Shown: positions 22,454-34,925 of the stretch, piece by piece
How the letters are laid out: each line of letters starts with the position of its first letter
Numbering within the stretch: the first letter of the stretch is position 1
DNA from: Hypoxylon rubiginosum
Lineage: Eukaryota; Ascomycota; Sordariomycetes; Xylariales; Hypoxylaceae
NCBI GenBank assembly: GCA_902806565.1
Contig: CADCXA010000050.1
Coordinates: forward strand, 434,001-498,000
Reading direction: 5' to 3'
DNA: 64,000 bases
The notes under the pieces: generated by a model
The model's database searches: none
What the model was told of the DNA's origin: nothing
What the model saw: only the letters and a program-made list of their open reading frames with translations
Made by a program: the position numbers and the translations under genes

Positions 22454-24550
22454 TTACTCCTTATTTAGCGTAATCCGCAACGACGGCGACGTAACGCTGA
22501 CAACCTTCCCGCCCGAATCCAGGTTGAAAATCAGCTCGTCCATAGCTGCCGATCCGTATATGACCGACTCGACCGTGACCCACGATCCGCACTCCGTCGA
22601 GAACAGCTTGTTCTCGTTCCTGGGGCCGTCCGCGTCCTCGAACATGGCCTTGAATACCACGCGCTTCCCGCCGTCCGCGGCCGGCCCCTCGAGCCCGCTG
22701 GGGTAGAGCCTGATGCGGGGGGTGACGGGGTAGTACTGGTTTTGCAGCACCGTTGCGATCCACGCGAAGTCTGTTCCGTTGCTGAACCACTGGGAGATGC
22801 TCAGGCCGGGGAGGTCGTCTGTGGTTATGGTTATGGATGAGTTCACCCGGCTGTTAGGCAAGACGTAGTGGCCGCTGTAGATGGCTCCCGCTTCGGCGCG
22901 GGCGGCCTTCTCTATTGCTGGGATGATCGGTTCGCCGATAATGTCTACTTTGGTGTTAGCATTTTATCTTCTCATCTGCTCGTTTTGTTTCTATCGTAGG
23001 TAGGACGCGTACCAGCAAGCCCAAAGTTGAGATTTCCAGGAAGTGTACCGGCAGACAAGACAGTGATCCCAATGTCAAAGTCTGGTAGGATCGCCAGGAG
23101 AGCACTGTAGTCTCCAATGTTGCCAGCTTTGTTAAAAGCCGTAGTCCATCGGTAAGGGTCGCCTACGTTGATCCGCCTCGCACCCCATGGCATACCTACC
23201 ATTGCTCGCGGGTCTGATGAGAAGGCAAAGGGCTTGAGCCACCGCCTCGTCGTAACTGGTGAGAGCAACTTGTGGCTCATAATTGCCCGACCTAAGTTAG
23301 ATAAGTCTTCTGCAGAGGCATACATGTTGCCTGTTCTATTTTAAGTCACATTAGCTTTCGTTCAGTGTCAAGGACTGCCAAGGACATACGCTACCGATTC
23401 ACCAATGTCGAAAGCCCATCCTGTTTCTATATTGTTTCCGGGGATAATGCCTCGCGAGTCTTGTGGTGCTCGAAGAAAGGTGTTGTTCAATGCCAAAGGC
23501 TTGATAACCGTTTCCTCCACTAGCGTTTGGAAAGTCTTTCCAGTAATTGTCTCGAGGGCATATCCGCTGAGAATTTTCTGTGATAAGCAGTAGAACGATA
23601 CGATAAGTTTCAAGTGCTCTTACAGTAACTGGAATGCAACATTGGAATATGCCGGTGTCTGGAAAGGGGCTAGAGATGGATAGAACAGCCCAATTCCAGT
23701 GAAGAATTCTAGGGAGATTCGTTAGTGGTCTTCGCCACTCGTACAGGTTGGTGATAAATCTCACGCGCTCGTGTACAAGTTGGATTTGCTCCGCACTATG
23801 AGATCTAGAGTCAGCGGCTGCCACTTGAAATTTCCGGTATATTGACTCAAAGTGCTACTGCTTTCAATAGCGAATAGCTCTAGGTGTACTCACTGGTGGC
23901 TTTTCCTCTTGAGTCAAGGGTGGGAACCCGAGCTGCACCACCTGGTCTTTTTGGTCTGATTGTGTCAACTCCCCCAGTAATGCATCTGCCATCCATCAGC
24001 TAAAAGCATGTCAAATTAGTGATCTATACGAACATTCCCTCGGGATGCCTGTCAACTGCGTTGCGAGTCCTCCGAGCGTTATATCGTCCCATGCTGTGTA
24101 GTCCACTGGGTCCGATCGATTGGCCAACTCTTGCAGCTCAGGGACGTATTTAATAACGGGTTCGTTCCAAAGGCTATCGCCAGCGTTGATCAGAAAGGTG
24201 TATATCGTGTAGATCTTCGTCAAGCTCCCAAGCCGGAAGACTGAGTTCTCATCCACGGTTTTCACTCCCGGGGAGTGCTGCCCTGCGAGACTCGGTGCTG
24301 TGTGGTATAAGGCGAATATGGGCTCTGGTTCGTTCACTGAGAAGACCTGTATGGACAATGAGTAATCCTGAGCTCCCGCTGTGATATTGGCGAATAGACC
24401 GTTCAGGGTTGCTACGGCGGCCTTGACATCCTCGCTCTCGGACAGTCGCGTTGGCTTAGGAAAAATAGGACCATCAAGCGGGCATACTGGACCTGCGACT
24501 GCAATCGAAGCGATGCAGCCTACCAAGGCACCGACCTTATAGACATGCAT
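22454..24550 (-). CDS. Secreted beta-lactamase-like serine hydrolase, 7 exons
   Basis: Minus-strand exons 24550-24034, 23985-23894, 23795-23765, 23708-23624, 23566-23390, 23335-23013 and 22944-22454 join in frame to 571 residues. The N-terminus (MHVYKVGALV..) is a secretion signal. The serine beta-lactamase / DD-peptidase fold shows the nucleophile motif SLTK (Ser109, Lys112) after FRLG, and YSN (Tyr234-Asn236) in AYSNVAFQLLGYALE. The C-terminal ~150 residues form the beta-rich extra domain of fungal members. Such proteins act as esterases, peptidases or lactonases, and some belong to secondary-metabolite clusters; the substrate here is unknown. Introns are very short (48-69 bp) and one exon is 31 nt. 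Two acceptors had competitors; those chosen keep the family consensus in frame. It looks intact, not a pseudogene. Confidence 0.82.
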
Positions 24551-26959
24551 CTTGGAACGATGCAAGTCAAAGGAAAAGAGTATAATCGGTAGCTAAGGGG
24601 CTATACTTGGCGTTCCCATTCACTCGGGGTAGCTGAATAAAAAGGAATTCCAAAAGCAGCACTGGAGAAGGGATTACGTCAAGGAATATCAAGACGTCGC
24701 GCCCAGGTCGTTGGTAATATTTCATATGTGACGCGGCATACAATATCATAATAGCCAATTATGAGATGCCAATCATGTCGTGGCTAAAAGCAGAGCTCCG
24801 TGCTCTCGGAATGGAACCTGGGGTTACAATATAATCTTGCAGATAAACCCAGATGACGGGGGTCTAGATGCTAAAATAAAGTAATTGTTCTAATCGGTCT
24901 AGAGCTTGGATACCTAGGTAGGCATCTTGTCACCTGTCTTGTTACTATCTGTTCCTGTGCGAGATGGGCGTTGTTACATCTGGACGGGGTTGCGATATTG
25001 GCGACCCCTTATCTAGACTTTCGGGACCTGCAGATCTTCGCACTCCCTATCTACTACGAGACATCTCGACCACACATAAGCCTACGGAATATATATGATC
25101 AAGACACCATCTACTGAGATGCTACTGTTGGAGGAAGGTGATTCATATCTCCGTCACCCACGATCATAGTGTCACAAAATTGTCTTGAGCTCTGCGTTCA
25201 CCGACCACATATAACCCCTGCCTCCAGGTACGGTTAAAATCATACGCGTCACACTATACAGCCCATGGTGACAATCTTGGGTCTTGGCATCTAGATTGCA
25301 ACATAGGACCGCCCACCGCCTGCGGAGTCCTGCCGAAAAAGGCACAATAAAACCTTCCTATAGAAGCAAGTTTGGTCGAGGATCTAGAAGATCTGTAAGA
25401 TTTGTACGAAAATCATAGACTGTTCAGACTGTTAAGCAACCACTTACGGTGGGGGCCAGGCGTGTTATTTTCCCTTTTTCAATTGCTTGGACGAGATTTC
25501 ATATAGCCATATTGAGTTACACTTCATGATACTGAGCCTTCAGCCACAGTTCTGCACGTCTGTTAGGGCATGGTGGAGTTTGTTCCGGTTCTTAAATCAT
25601 ATCTCGCTATTATGTTGTACGTAGTTCGTGGGTATTAATCTAGAGTGAAAAGGGCCTGTTGAGGAAGATAGGCCAGAGTTGTCTTCTACATAAATGACAA
25701 GTACCAAACAGTTACAAGTTGACACCAGAGACTGTCCAGGGCTATTAATCAACAGTCTGTATGAGATTTCGAGGTGCTGGATGAACGCGAGCTCTTATAA
25801 TGTATTAGGAAACTACATTTGCTCTCAGAAGTTCTGTCAGTCTTGGATGCGTACCCGGATTACAGCTCACAAATTACGAAATGGAGGAAGATGAAGGAGC
25901 ATTGCTCGATTCTAGGATGACGATATCCGATATGCTCTCAACAAGAACCGTACCACTTTCACCTCAATATGCATGAAGCCAATTTAACAAATAGCTCATC
26001 ACTCCTGAATCGTCTATTTTCTGACACTTCTACAGCCTGAACATTCATTTCATAGCAAATAGTATGAAAGCTAAGGCTAAGTTAACCCATAATTAAGCCT
26101 TGAAAACTAGAACGTGTATGTATAAAGAAAGGATGGAAATGTGAAGTATTCGCTTGCTGTTTTATGGAATTTAAATACGTACTAATCGAACAGTCTAGCT
26201 CTAGATATTTTCATCTCATCTAGTATCTGCCCCTTAATCTAGGGAGTTTTTATTTATATTAACCTGCTGTAATTGACATTGGATCAAAATAGGGATAGAT
26301 GATGGTGGAGTTTAATACGAAGGAAATTAATATGTTTGCTTGTTTGCTGTGTTGTTGCTATTAATGTAAGAGAAACGTTTCCGTTATAAGAAACGCAATC
26401 TTCGCATTCTCCTTTTCCATTTCAGCACTCATCTGTGTTCTCGATGGTTGTTAATAACCCTAACTTATCGTCCTTATATAACACCTACTTAATATGTATA
26501 CCCTTGCATAACTTTGTCTTAGAAAATTAAGGCATCAACGTCTGAAAGTAGCATGTAACGTGATAAAACATAGAGACTGAGAAAGGGCAAACACATCAGT
26601 AGAATAGCGTAGGTACGCGAGTACCCGTGAGTGTGAGTATGTGACTCGGATGACTGATGATAGTTGTTGCAGATTTGGATCCATGTGACCTTAGCTACCC
26701 GGGCACACAATCCTCATGCAACGATTGGTCTGGCGCGTGCTGTACATCCTGTTTGGGAAATTGATTCACCTCCTGGCCTCCAAGTCAGTGGTTCCAGCAA
26801 ACGCCTACAAACCTGTATTTGATACCCCAAATCTATACGATATAAATAGGAGTAGCTTTGCCCTCGAAAAGTAGGCCAATAACGTACCTATGAAGATTCA
26901 AAGAATCACACCCGCACATAGAAATCCGAAGACCGAAAGAACAAATCGCAACAAGCAAG
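24551..26959. other. Gene-poor 2.4 kb intergenic region
   Basis: The longest ordinary-composition gap in the window. The segment 25900-26520 is AT-leaning. It contains one exact TACCTAGGTA palindrome (24911-24920). Open frames do not exceed 66 codons and show no domains. I found no tRNA, transposase or terminal inverted repeats. It may be the remains of a decayed element or simply regulatory spacer for the secreted-protein gene that follows. Confidence 0.45.
26841..26849 (+). promoter_or_regulatory. TATA box of the Hce2-like gene
   Basis: TATAAATAG lies 119 bp upstream of the ATG at 26960, a plausible TATA position for a strongly regulated secreted-protein gene. Confidence 0.55.
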
Positions 26960-27523
26960 ATGAAGATGCATTTAGCCAAATCCACTGCTCTAGCTTTTCT
27001 GGGTGCCTCCAGTCTAGGAACAGCAGTTCGACTACCGGGCATCAACGGAGAATATTTCAAACAGTACGCAAACGGTAACGGAGCCAACGTGTACATTCGG
27101 AACTCATACCATGATGGCCTAGACGCGCACAGTAAACGCTTCTACGAGACGTATCACAACGACACCAAAAAATTCGAGATTTGCGCCGAGACCAACTTTG
27201 TTGACACTTACACCACGGACGGGGCTCTTGGTGCCGACTGCTCGGACATAATGGAGGAGCTCGAGGCGAACCCGGGATATTTCGAAACCGGCGACTACGT
27301 GGGCAGTGACTACAACTACCTTGCCGTATGCGGCACCTGCGCATTTGGCGTCTACCGTCTCGACGGCTCTAACGCCGAGGTGAATATCGGGAGCAAGGAT
27401 GTCGTGGACAATATCTACTCGGCCCTCAACAGGTTCCAGAGAAATGGTCATGTCGGAGCCAAGGGCAACTTTACCTGTGGTGACTCGATCCCAATTAGTT
27501 GGGCCATATTGAAAGCAACTTGA
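26960..27523 (+). CDS. Hce2/Ecp2-like small secreted protein
   Basis: Intronless, 187 residues, with an N-terminal hydrophobic signal peptide (about residues 1-22, after MKMHLAK). The mature part resembles the Hce2 domain of fungal Ecp2-type secreted effectors. It has a Cys at 75, then GADCSDIMEEL (Cys94), the VCGTCAFGV block (Cys124, Cys127), an IGSKDVVDNIYSALNRF helix and VGAKGNFTCG (Cys173) before the C-terminal SWAIL. Cysteines are presumably disulfide-bonded outside the cell. Family members can affect host or microbial cells, but many have no known activity. A second ATG at residue 3 could also serve as start. It stands alone with a TATA box upstream and large gaps on both sides, as is common for effector-like genes. 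Confidence 0.68.
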   Translation: MKMHLAKSTALAFLGASSLGTAVRLPGINGEYFKQYANGNGANVYIRNSYHDGLDAHSKRFYETYHNDTKKFEICAETNFVDTYTTDGALGADCSDIMEELEANPGYFETGDYVGSDYNYLAVCGTCAFGVYRLDGSNAEVNIGSKDVVDNIYSALNRFQRNGHVGAKGNFTCGDSIPISWAILKAT

Positions 27524-28464
27524 GTTGGAGGATGTAGACGGACATAGGGGTTGGCCATGTGTGCTTACTTTCCTTTCTATTTGGCGGTAGAACAAAGGGG
27601 CAGAATGAACCTGTAGTACGATTGAATATCGCTCTTTGAGGAGACCATGCCATAGAAGCGACCATCCATCCAACGGCTATTAGTCTATAACATGTCTTAG
27701 ACATTGAACACTTTTGGCAGAAATTCCTTGAAGAAAATCGATATGTGTTCATGTGGTGTTTCTTCTAGGCACCTAATACAAGAAGTAAACTATGCACGTT
27801 TCCCCTTAGCAAGGAGCGGCTGAGGAGTCTTGAATAATGAATCCTAACCTTCGTTTTGCCTCATTCTATCTAGCCTCAGTAAGCCATAATTGAAGGTGGA
27901 GAAATATGACTTCGGTTGATTTACCCCTAAATATAAGACAAGATATCCCGTAGCCACTTGTTCATACTCCTGTCAACTTACTATTGCAAATACCATATCT
28001 TCCTAAAGTTTGTGACATCCAGGTCAGACTAGATGTATGATCATAACATAAATAACATAAAACAGGGCTGTTTTTGAAGGCCTCCTGCAAGAAGTGGGAC
28101 TAGACACGTGTTCTCGGATTCACGCTGTGATAAGGTGGCCCAATTCACCACTAGAAGACAAATTCAACATTAAGATCATGTGTGCGTGTAAAGAGGTAGA
28201 TACTCATCGGAGTAAGTCTAGGAATATCTGCCCGGACTCTGTGTATTGAATTATCCCTAGACACGTGGTGAGAGACACTGTTACACCAACTATCTGCTTA
28301 GAGTAGCCTTTTGTCTGTAACTCGCAAAGCTACCCGTCTACATCTTTTCCTCGCCCAGTTGCCTCGTAGCATGTGTACGCCGCAGCTAAGCTTTAGGATC
28401 AGCTTCCTCAAGATACCGACCATCTAGGTCTCGGGTGAATGCGCAGCTTTTCCTTGTTTTTTTA
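27524..28464. other. Intergenic region, convergent genes
   Basis: About 0.9 kb between the stop codons of the secreted-protein gene and the glycolipid transfer protein gene. No coding, RNA or repeat structure was recognised. Confidence 0.5.
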
Positions 28465-29274
28465 TCACCACTTGGCCTCCTTGCGGCTCTGGAATCCCTT
28501 CAGTATGCCCACGATCTTCTCGAGGGCAGCCAGGTATGTCCGCAGCTCGGCAGCGACCTGGGTTTCATCGGTACCCAGCTTGGGGTAGAAGTCTTTGCGG
28601 TACGGGCAGGCGCTCATGGCGGCGGAGAATACGGGCTTGATAAGGATACCGTGGTGAGGCTTAAGGGTCGAGCCATATGCGTTTCGGAAGGAGGTGGAGA
28701 GTTCTTCGGCTTCCTTGGCAATGTTCTGGCTCAGCGCAATGCAAGTAAAGTCCAAACCCCTGGAGAAGCGGTCAGTTAGTTGGCATTCGTCGTAAAGGCA
28801 TGTTTTGGGGGGGGGTTGTCGTACCGGACCAACCACAGAAGCCCCTCAGTAGCGGTGTGCTTCTTAGTCTTTAGCTCGTTGATAACGAGGGCTTGTAGGG
28901 TCTCGGATTCGGCAGGGGCAGCGAGTTGGCGTTCGCGGAGTTTCTTTCGGGGGTCAGTATCATATACTATATACCATACTACACGCCGATCTTGTATCTG
29001 CACTTACCTTAACGTTGCCCAGCATGTCGTTCTTGACGGGTGAGAAAGCCATGGATCCAAGGACATCTATTGGAGGTCAGTTATAAGCTACGGCATCCCA
29101 CATACTCGGTAACAAGTGGAACGTACCGAACATGGTGGTAAGGGACTCGGCAGCATCGAGGAACTCGGAGGTAGAGATAGCATTGTCGTTGTCGGCGTCA
29201 ATGGGCACATCGACAAACGACTTCCTGAAAGTCTGGATCAGGGTGCCTCCAGGGGGGAACGAGGGAGTAGACAT
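28465..29274 (-). CDS. Glycolipid transfer protein (GLTP), 4 exons
   Basis: Minus-strand exons 29274-29127, 29066-29008, 28943-28825 and 28759-28465 encode 206 residues, the normal GLTP length. GLTPs are soluble proteins that move glycosphingolipids between membranes; the fungal member (HET-C2 type) is linked to heterokaryon incompatibility in Podospora. The sugar-binding residues are visible: the Asp, Asn and Lys of NDMLGNVKKL (spacing +4 and +7), the Trp of LLWLVRGLDF, and the His of LKPHHGI. The N-terminal ~50 residues precede the all-alpha fold. All introns are GT-AG. The shared Asp-Asn-Lys-Trp-His set argues for real glycolipid binding. Whether it is the het-c2 orthologue needs a phylogeny. 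Confidence 0.9.
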
Positions 29275-30706
29275 GACTGGGTACGATATTCCTTTTTCTT
29301 GACTAGGAAGTTAGAGGCTGGGGAATGACAGAGAAGTGAAAAGGACGACGGAGTATATGCACACAGAGTATAAATAGTTACTTCTTGGTAGAGAAGTAGA
29401 TCAGATCAAAGGGGATGGCGGTCAACAATGGTAGATGCACGTGTTAGGAGGTAAAGTGGATATTCACATATGTTAGTAAGAGGTTAGGGGATGTGATGAT
29501 GTGGGATAGCTTCATACATGAAACTGCTCTTTTGCTACATATGTGATTGCGTTTGGTGAGGGGCAGAGGGGTAAGGGGTTCCAACAAGGAGGGGGCGGGG
29601 TATCGGTGGCCACAGTGTTACGTTCTTCACCAGCCACAGATCTCCTCTTGAAAGTGGAGTGGTAGAGCTCTCGATTGGTGAATTACAAGCAAATGACACG
29701 GGAGAGCAAGGATTGGTGTGGCTTGCAAACCTTGCCGTTTTCAATCTTTGAATCTCCCTGCATTGCATTGATTGTGCTCTCGAGGTTCGTATGACGTCAC
29801 CTGATTTATCTAGGGCTTGAGCTGAGAAACTGAAGATGTTCAAGACTCCAAAATACATACACGTCCTTTCATTCAATTCCGGCTGAAAGGGACTAATACA
29901 CTGCAATACGTCACACGCGGAACGATGTGAGCTCAGGATCTCTACCGATATACATATATGTACCTCGTATGTATTCGTAGGCTCAACTCGTAAAAGCAAA
30001 GTCATAACGGTCTGAACGGTTTAAGCTGCCAGGTACTTGCATCCCTGAGTCTTGGCTGGCCGAGTCTTGGCTTGGAGATATCCAAGTAAATTAGGGCTTC
30101 TCTTCTTCAGCTGCCCGCCTGCCTGCCTGCCCGCACACATGTAAGACAAGTAAGACGAGATCAACATAGTACCTAGATGTAGACGTGTGCCGCATTGCCG
30201 TGGCTTGCGTGATGGTCTCGTTCCCAACCGGAAGGGTCATGCCATTCTTTATAAAGTAGATCCTAGAAGCGGATATATGACCTTGGAAAGAACCTGCTTT
30301 TCACCTGCTTTTCCACCTAGACTGCTAGATTAAGGCAGGTTATGGTTACCTAAGCTCGCAAGACAATAGCCAGCCACCTATGACGACTTCTTTCTCTAAT
30401 CCTGTACAACTCGACGTCCGTAATAACAGACCTCTCTAATATCCCCACAACCCTCAACAGCCCATAACCATTTTATTTTCTCTCTAGACTCTACATTCTA
30501 TCATTACTCTTACCTCCTTGATCGCCGTGTTTCGAGCTGCCTAGTGTCCTCTGAGACCCCGCAGTGTACGCAATCATCACTTACATACCAATCATCTTAT
30601 ATAGAAAAGTCCTGGTCCAGCTTCCGTCCGCATTTACCTCCGACCGCCTCCAACGTCATCCCTTGCTCGAGTTGTCCTCGTTCGTGAGGCTCTAGTAAAC
30701 CGCACC
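29275..30706. other. Divergent promoter region, GLTP / phospholipase D
   Basis: About 1.4 kb between two 5' ends. The right 300 bp is CT-rich (e.g. 30470-30540), as is usual for fungal 5' leaders. Open frames at 29535-30005 and 30021-30227 on the minus strand lack domains or plausible splice context. Confidence 0.5.
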
Positions 30707-33527
30707 ATGGCTGGCTCGCATGATCAAAATGGGGAGAAGGAGCATTCCGACTTGGGTGATAAATTGAAGCATCCCTTCCATGAATTGAAGGAAATGCTGA
30801 AGGATACGCATCTTCACGATGCCAAAGTTAACCTAATCCACAAAAAGTATGGCGGCATTCTCGTAAAGAGATAACTCCCAAATCAGTGATAAGTGATACT
30901 AACTTTTGCTTCAGACATAAGATTGGAAAATTTGCAAATCTTGTAAGCCTTCTATATGTTAATGTCACTTAATCACCACGGGAATGGCTGCTCACAATGG
31001 CCCCCAAAATGTAGTTTAACCCACAGCACCGCCACGACGAGGAGCATGAAAAGGCTTGCGATGACAAGCGCAACAGAATCGCCGATGAGCACCGTTTCAA
31101 GTCCTATTTCCCCGAGCGTGATGGGAATCTTATCAAATGGTATGTCGACGGAAGGGATTATTTCTGGGTGAGTCGCCCGGTGGAGTGTGATTATCCTTCA
31201 ACGTGTTAGCTCATGCAGTTTGGTAGGCCGTGTCAGAAGCTCTGGAGCAGGCGAAGGAGACCATCTACATTGCGGACTGGTGGCTTTCCCCCGAGCTCTT
31301 CCTCCGTAGGCCCCCCTACTACAATCAGGAATGGCGCTTGGACAGGGTCTTGAAGCGCCGCGCCGAAGCTGGAGTCAAGATTTTTGTTATGGTATACCGT
31401 GAAGTTGAAGCGGCAATAACATGCAACTCCGAACACACCAAGCACGCGCTACAGAGTCTATGTCCTGAAGGCTCTCCAGGTTATGGCAACATCAAAGTCA
31501 TGAGGCACCCTGACCACAATGTCCTGGAAAATGCTGCCGACATGACTTTCTACTGGGCCCACCACGAGAAATTCATCGTCATTGACTATGCGATGGCCTT
31601 CATTGGAGGTCTGGACCTTTGCTTTGGCCGATGGGATGACAACCAGCATATCCTGGCCGACGTACATCCGGAGGGGGTCGCAAACGAAATTTGGCCGGGC
31701 CAGGACTTTAACAACAACCGAGTCATGGACTTTCAGAACGTCCAAGACTGGAAGCAGAACGAGTTGAGCAAGGCCGAATATGGGCGCATGCCCTGGCACG
31801 ATGTAGCTATGGGTGTGATCGGACCTTGTGTCTACGATATCGCGGAGCACTTTGTGTTGCGTTGGAATTTCATCAAACGGGACAAGTACAAACGCGATGA
31901 TAGATTTGACTGGCTAATGCTTCGTGGCCGCGAGGGTGAGGATGAGGACCTTGTGGGTGTGCAGCGGCCGAAGCATCCCGTTGGGGAATATATTCTTCAT
32001 CCCCTAACACCGGTGGAGAGTAAAAACCTCGACAACCGAGGAACTATTCACGCCCAGATTGTTCGAAGCAGCGCCGACTGGTCTAGTGGTATACTCACCG
32101 ATCATACCATTCAAAATGCATATTCAGAGGTCATCCGAAACGCGCAGCATTACGTCTACATCGAGAACCAGTTCTTTATTACCGCAACTGGCGATCAGCA
32201 ACCCCCTATTCACAATACCATCGGAAGATCGATTGTAGATGCTTGTGTAAGAGCCGGCAAAGAAGGCAGAAAGTTCAGGGTCATCATCATTATCCCTGCT
32301 GTCCCGGGGTTTGCGGGTGACTTGAGAGACGACGCGGCGACCGGAACGCGCGCCATTATGGACTACCAGTATAGGTCAATCTGCCGTGGGGAGCATTCAA
32401 TCTTTGAGCAGATCCGCGCACAGGGTGTCAATCCTGAGGACCACGTTTTCTTGTTCAATTTGCGTTCGTACGATCGCTTGAACAAAACCCCCGCAGTCGC
32501 AAAACAGGAAGAGGCATCCGGCGTCAAGTATCAGGAAGTTCAACGTGCCGAGGCAGAGGAAGTTATGGGCGAAGGAATCCATGGCACCACAGATGTTGAG
32601 GGTGAACGGGATACGCATATGGGGAAAAAGGAGAACCAGAAGGAAACTAATGAAAACACGAAGAGCAACGAAGCCAAGCGACGTTTCGAGGCAGCTAAGC
32701 AAGAGGGTCAAGGGACCGAGTCGGCTGCTAGCGTAGCTCATCATGCTATGGCTAACACTGGCAAGCTTTCAGACGAGCTTTGGGAGGGTGAAGCCCAAGA
32801 AGAAATCGATAACTGGATCCAAGAGGAGCTATATATCCACGCCAAACTTCTTATCGTAGACGATAACATCGTGATCTGCGGCTCGAGCAACCTGAACGAC
32901 CGCAGCCAACTAGGCACTCACGATAGCGAGTTGTCCATCGTCATGGAAGATACCGACAAGATACAGAGTGTCATGGACGGGCAGCCGTTCCAGGCCGGAA
33001 GACACGCAGTTACACTACGGCGATATCTCTGGCGAGAACATCTAGGCCTGCTACCTCCGCAGCCGTACGATGCAAGCAAAGACCCGAATGCCCAACCACC
33101 GGGAGAAAATTCGCCCAACGACATCCGGGACGGAGATGACAGCTACAAGTTCGTCGAAGATCCCATGAGCGACCAGCTTTGGGACATGTGGACCGCCAAC
33201 GCGACGACCAACACGGAAGTTTTCAGGCATCTGTTCCACGCGGACCCCGATGACCACGGTAAGGTTTGAGACGATAAAGACACCTAGGTATAGTCAGCTA
33301 ATTTCAATATAGTGAAAACATTTGACGACTACAATACCTTCTTACCACCGAAAGGGGTAAAGGCTGGTCATATCTTTGATAGGTTCCTACCTCCCGACGA
33401 CATCCGCAAGAAACTTGACCAGATCAAGGGGCATCTCGTTTGGATGCCATTGGACTATCTTAAGGATGCTAACATGGCTGAAACGGGATTGCAGGTCAAT
33501 TCGTGGACGGAGAGTGTATATGCTTAA
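30707..33527 (+). CDS. Phospholipase D (two HKD motifs), 5 exons
   Basis: Exons 30707-30846, 30915-30942 (28 nt), 31027-31167, 31227-33258 and 33313-33527 give 851 residues. Phospholipase D hydrolyses phosphatidylcholine to phosphatidic acid and choline at membranes. Both catalytic HxKxxxxD motifs are intact: HHEKFIVID (His216, Lys218, Asp223) and YIHAKLLIVD (His641, Lys643, Asp648), each followed by its GG/GSSN-type segment. IENQFFITAT (about 415) is the conserved block between them. The protein lacks the PX and PH domains of Spo14/PLD1 and starts almost directly at the catalytic core (DYFWAVSEAL). A charged Lys/Glu-rich insert lies at about 530-605. All introns are GT-AG with clear branch sites. 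It is the short fungal PLD class. Confidence 0.92.
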
Positions 33528-34445
33528 TATCTCTTGGTCTGCCGATAGTTGGGGGTTCGTTTGGCGTTCTCGATTGGTTTGATGAGAGGATCGGGGGGTT
33601 TGCATGTGGCGGCATGGTTGTTTTCATGTCATTATCCTGGATATCATGGCTTGAATGAACATTGAATAGGTACTTTTGGTGATACTGAGTCCTTTGACTC
33701 CTTGGTACCCAATCATAATACTCATATACCTGTGAAGAATTTCGTGATATTTTAGGGGGCTGTGGTAACGAAAGGTCTAGCTCCCTTAGGCCCTAATGAG
33801 CAGTAAACCTAGGCACTACTCAGTTGTGCAAAGCTTCTAATTGGAAGGGTTTAAGGTTCATTTCAGGGGCCGTATACTACCGGTTCGGCCCCCAATACCC
33901 CTGCAGCTCCGGCCCCAGGCCCCCAAGCTCCAAGCTCCAAGCGCCCGCGCAAAAGACTAGAGCGCAGAGAAATGAAATGGCCAGATTATTGAACTTTACA
34001 CACCTCCATCAAAAGTCAGATATCTAAAGGGCAGCCAACTTCCACTGCTATATCATATCTTATTGGATCCTTCTGGTTATTACAGGATGTCGCGACGTAT
34101 CGAGCAATCTACCAAGGCCATCTTGTACGGGCGTAGGAATCAAACTATTCCTGTTCCTTCACCCACACCAATGACGATTCGAGTCCACCGTTCACGATTT
34201 GATCGTCCGTCAGCCAAGTGACCTCTTGCTTCCTTCGTCTCTGAAACTATCGGCCCCGGCGTCGCTTTTATTGTATTGGACGAAGCTATGGCGATCCTCT
34301 ATAATTACTTCGTCGTATCCCAACTTATCTTAGTCTCGACCGTCTGATTTCTTCTCCCATGCGCCCGTCCTTATTGACGTGTAGCTCGGCATAATCGTGA
34401 AGCACGACCAACGAAGTCTTTAGGGTTAGTTAGCAAGTGATCACA
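33528..34445. other. Intergenic region downstream of phospholipase D
   Basis: About 0.9 kb with no recognisable gene. It contains the terminator of the PLD gene and the promoter of the small membrane-protein gene. Confidence 0.5.
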
Positions 34446-34925
34446 ATGCGAGTCGGCTTTCCAAGACCGCGTGCTGCCATGCCCGAACAACCAAACAGCA
34501 CCGCGGAACCGTCGACCACTGCAGCAAGCACTTCTACAACCGCGGCTCAAGATGCGACTTCGAGTGTGTCACCCAACCCAGCCATGAGCTCCGGTTTATC
34601 CACCGGCATACTCATAGGAATCGGGGTTGTAGCTTCTTTGTGTGCTCTCGGACTAGGCATGCTGGCAGTGTACTTGTTGCGGAGGTGGATCAGGCAGAAA
34701 GGGACTAGGAAGAACAATCACTACGTCGGCATGCCGCCAGCGCAATATCCAGGTTTCCAGCTTCAACGAGGGTATACCACACGGAGCGGCGACCGTTCAC
34801 ATTCCACGACGAAAGCCAGCGCGTCGAAAGGCTATGCCGCAACAACACATACACACGTCCCACAGGAACTTCCAGCCGAGCCCGCGGCGGTTGAACTACC
34901 AGCTTATTGGCATCGGTATCGATAA
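34446..34925 (+). CDS. Single-pass membrane protein, Ser/Thr-rich
   Basis: Intronless, 159 residues, no known domain. The first ~60 residues are Ser/Thr/Ala-rich (STAEPSTTAASTSTTAAQ) and likely O-glycosylated. One long hydrophobic helix (about residues 61-83, GILIGIGVVASLCALGLGML) is followed by basic RRWIRQKGTRKNN, so the tail is probably cytosolic. The C-terminus ends with an acidic/Pro segment and ELPAYWHRYR. This layout resembles the many fungal Mid2/WSC-like sensor or anchor proteins with a short ectodomain, but no cysteine-rich WSC domain or signal peptide is present. The start is ATG 34446. It may also be a mispredicted frame; length and the single clean helix favour a real gene. Confidence 0.5.
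   Translation: MRVGFPRPRAAMPEQPNSTAEPSTTAASTSTTAAQDATSSVSPNPAMSSGLSTGILIGIGVVASLCALGLGMLAVYLLRRWIRQKGTRKNNHYVGMPPAQYPGFQLQRGYTTRSGDRSHSTTKASASKGYAATTHTHVPQELPAEPAAVELPAYWHRYR

Noticed and set aside
29535..30005. 156-codon frame on the minus strand between GLTP and PLD
   Set aside because: No recognisable domain and lies in a divergent promoter region.
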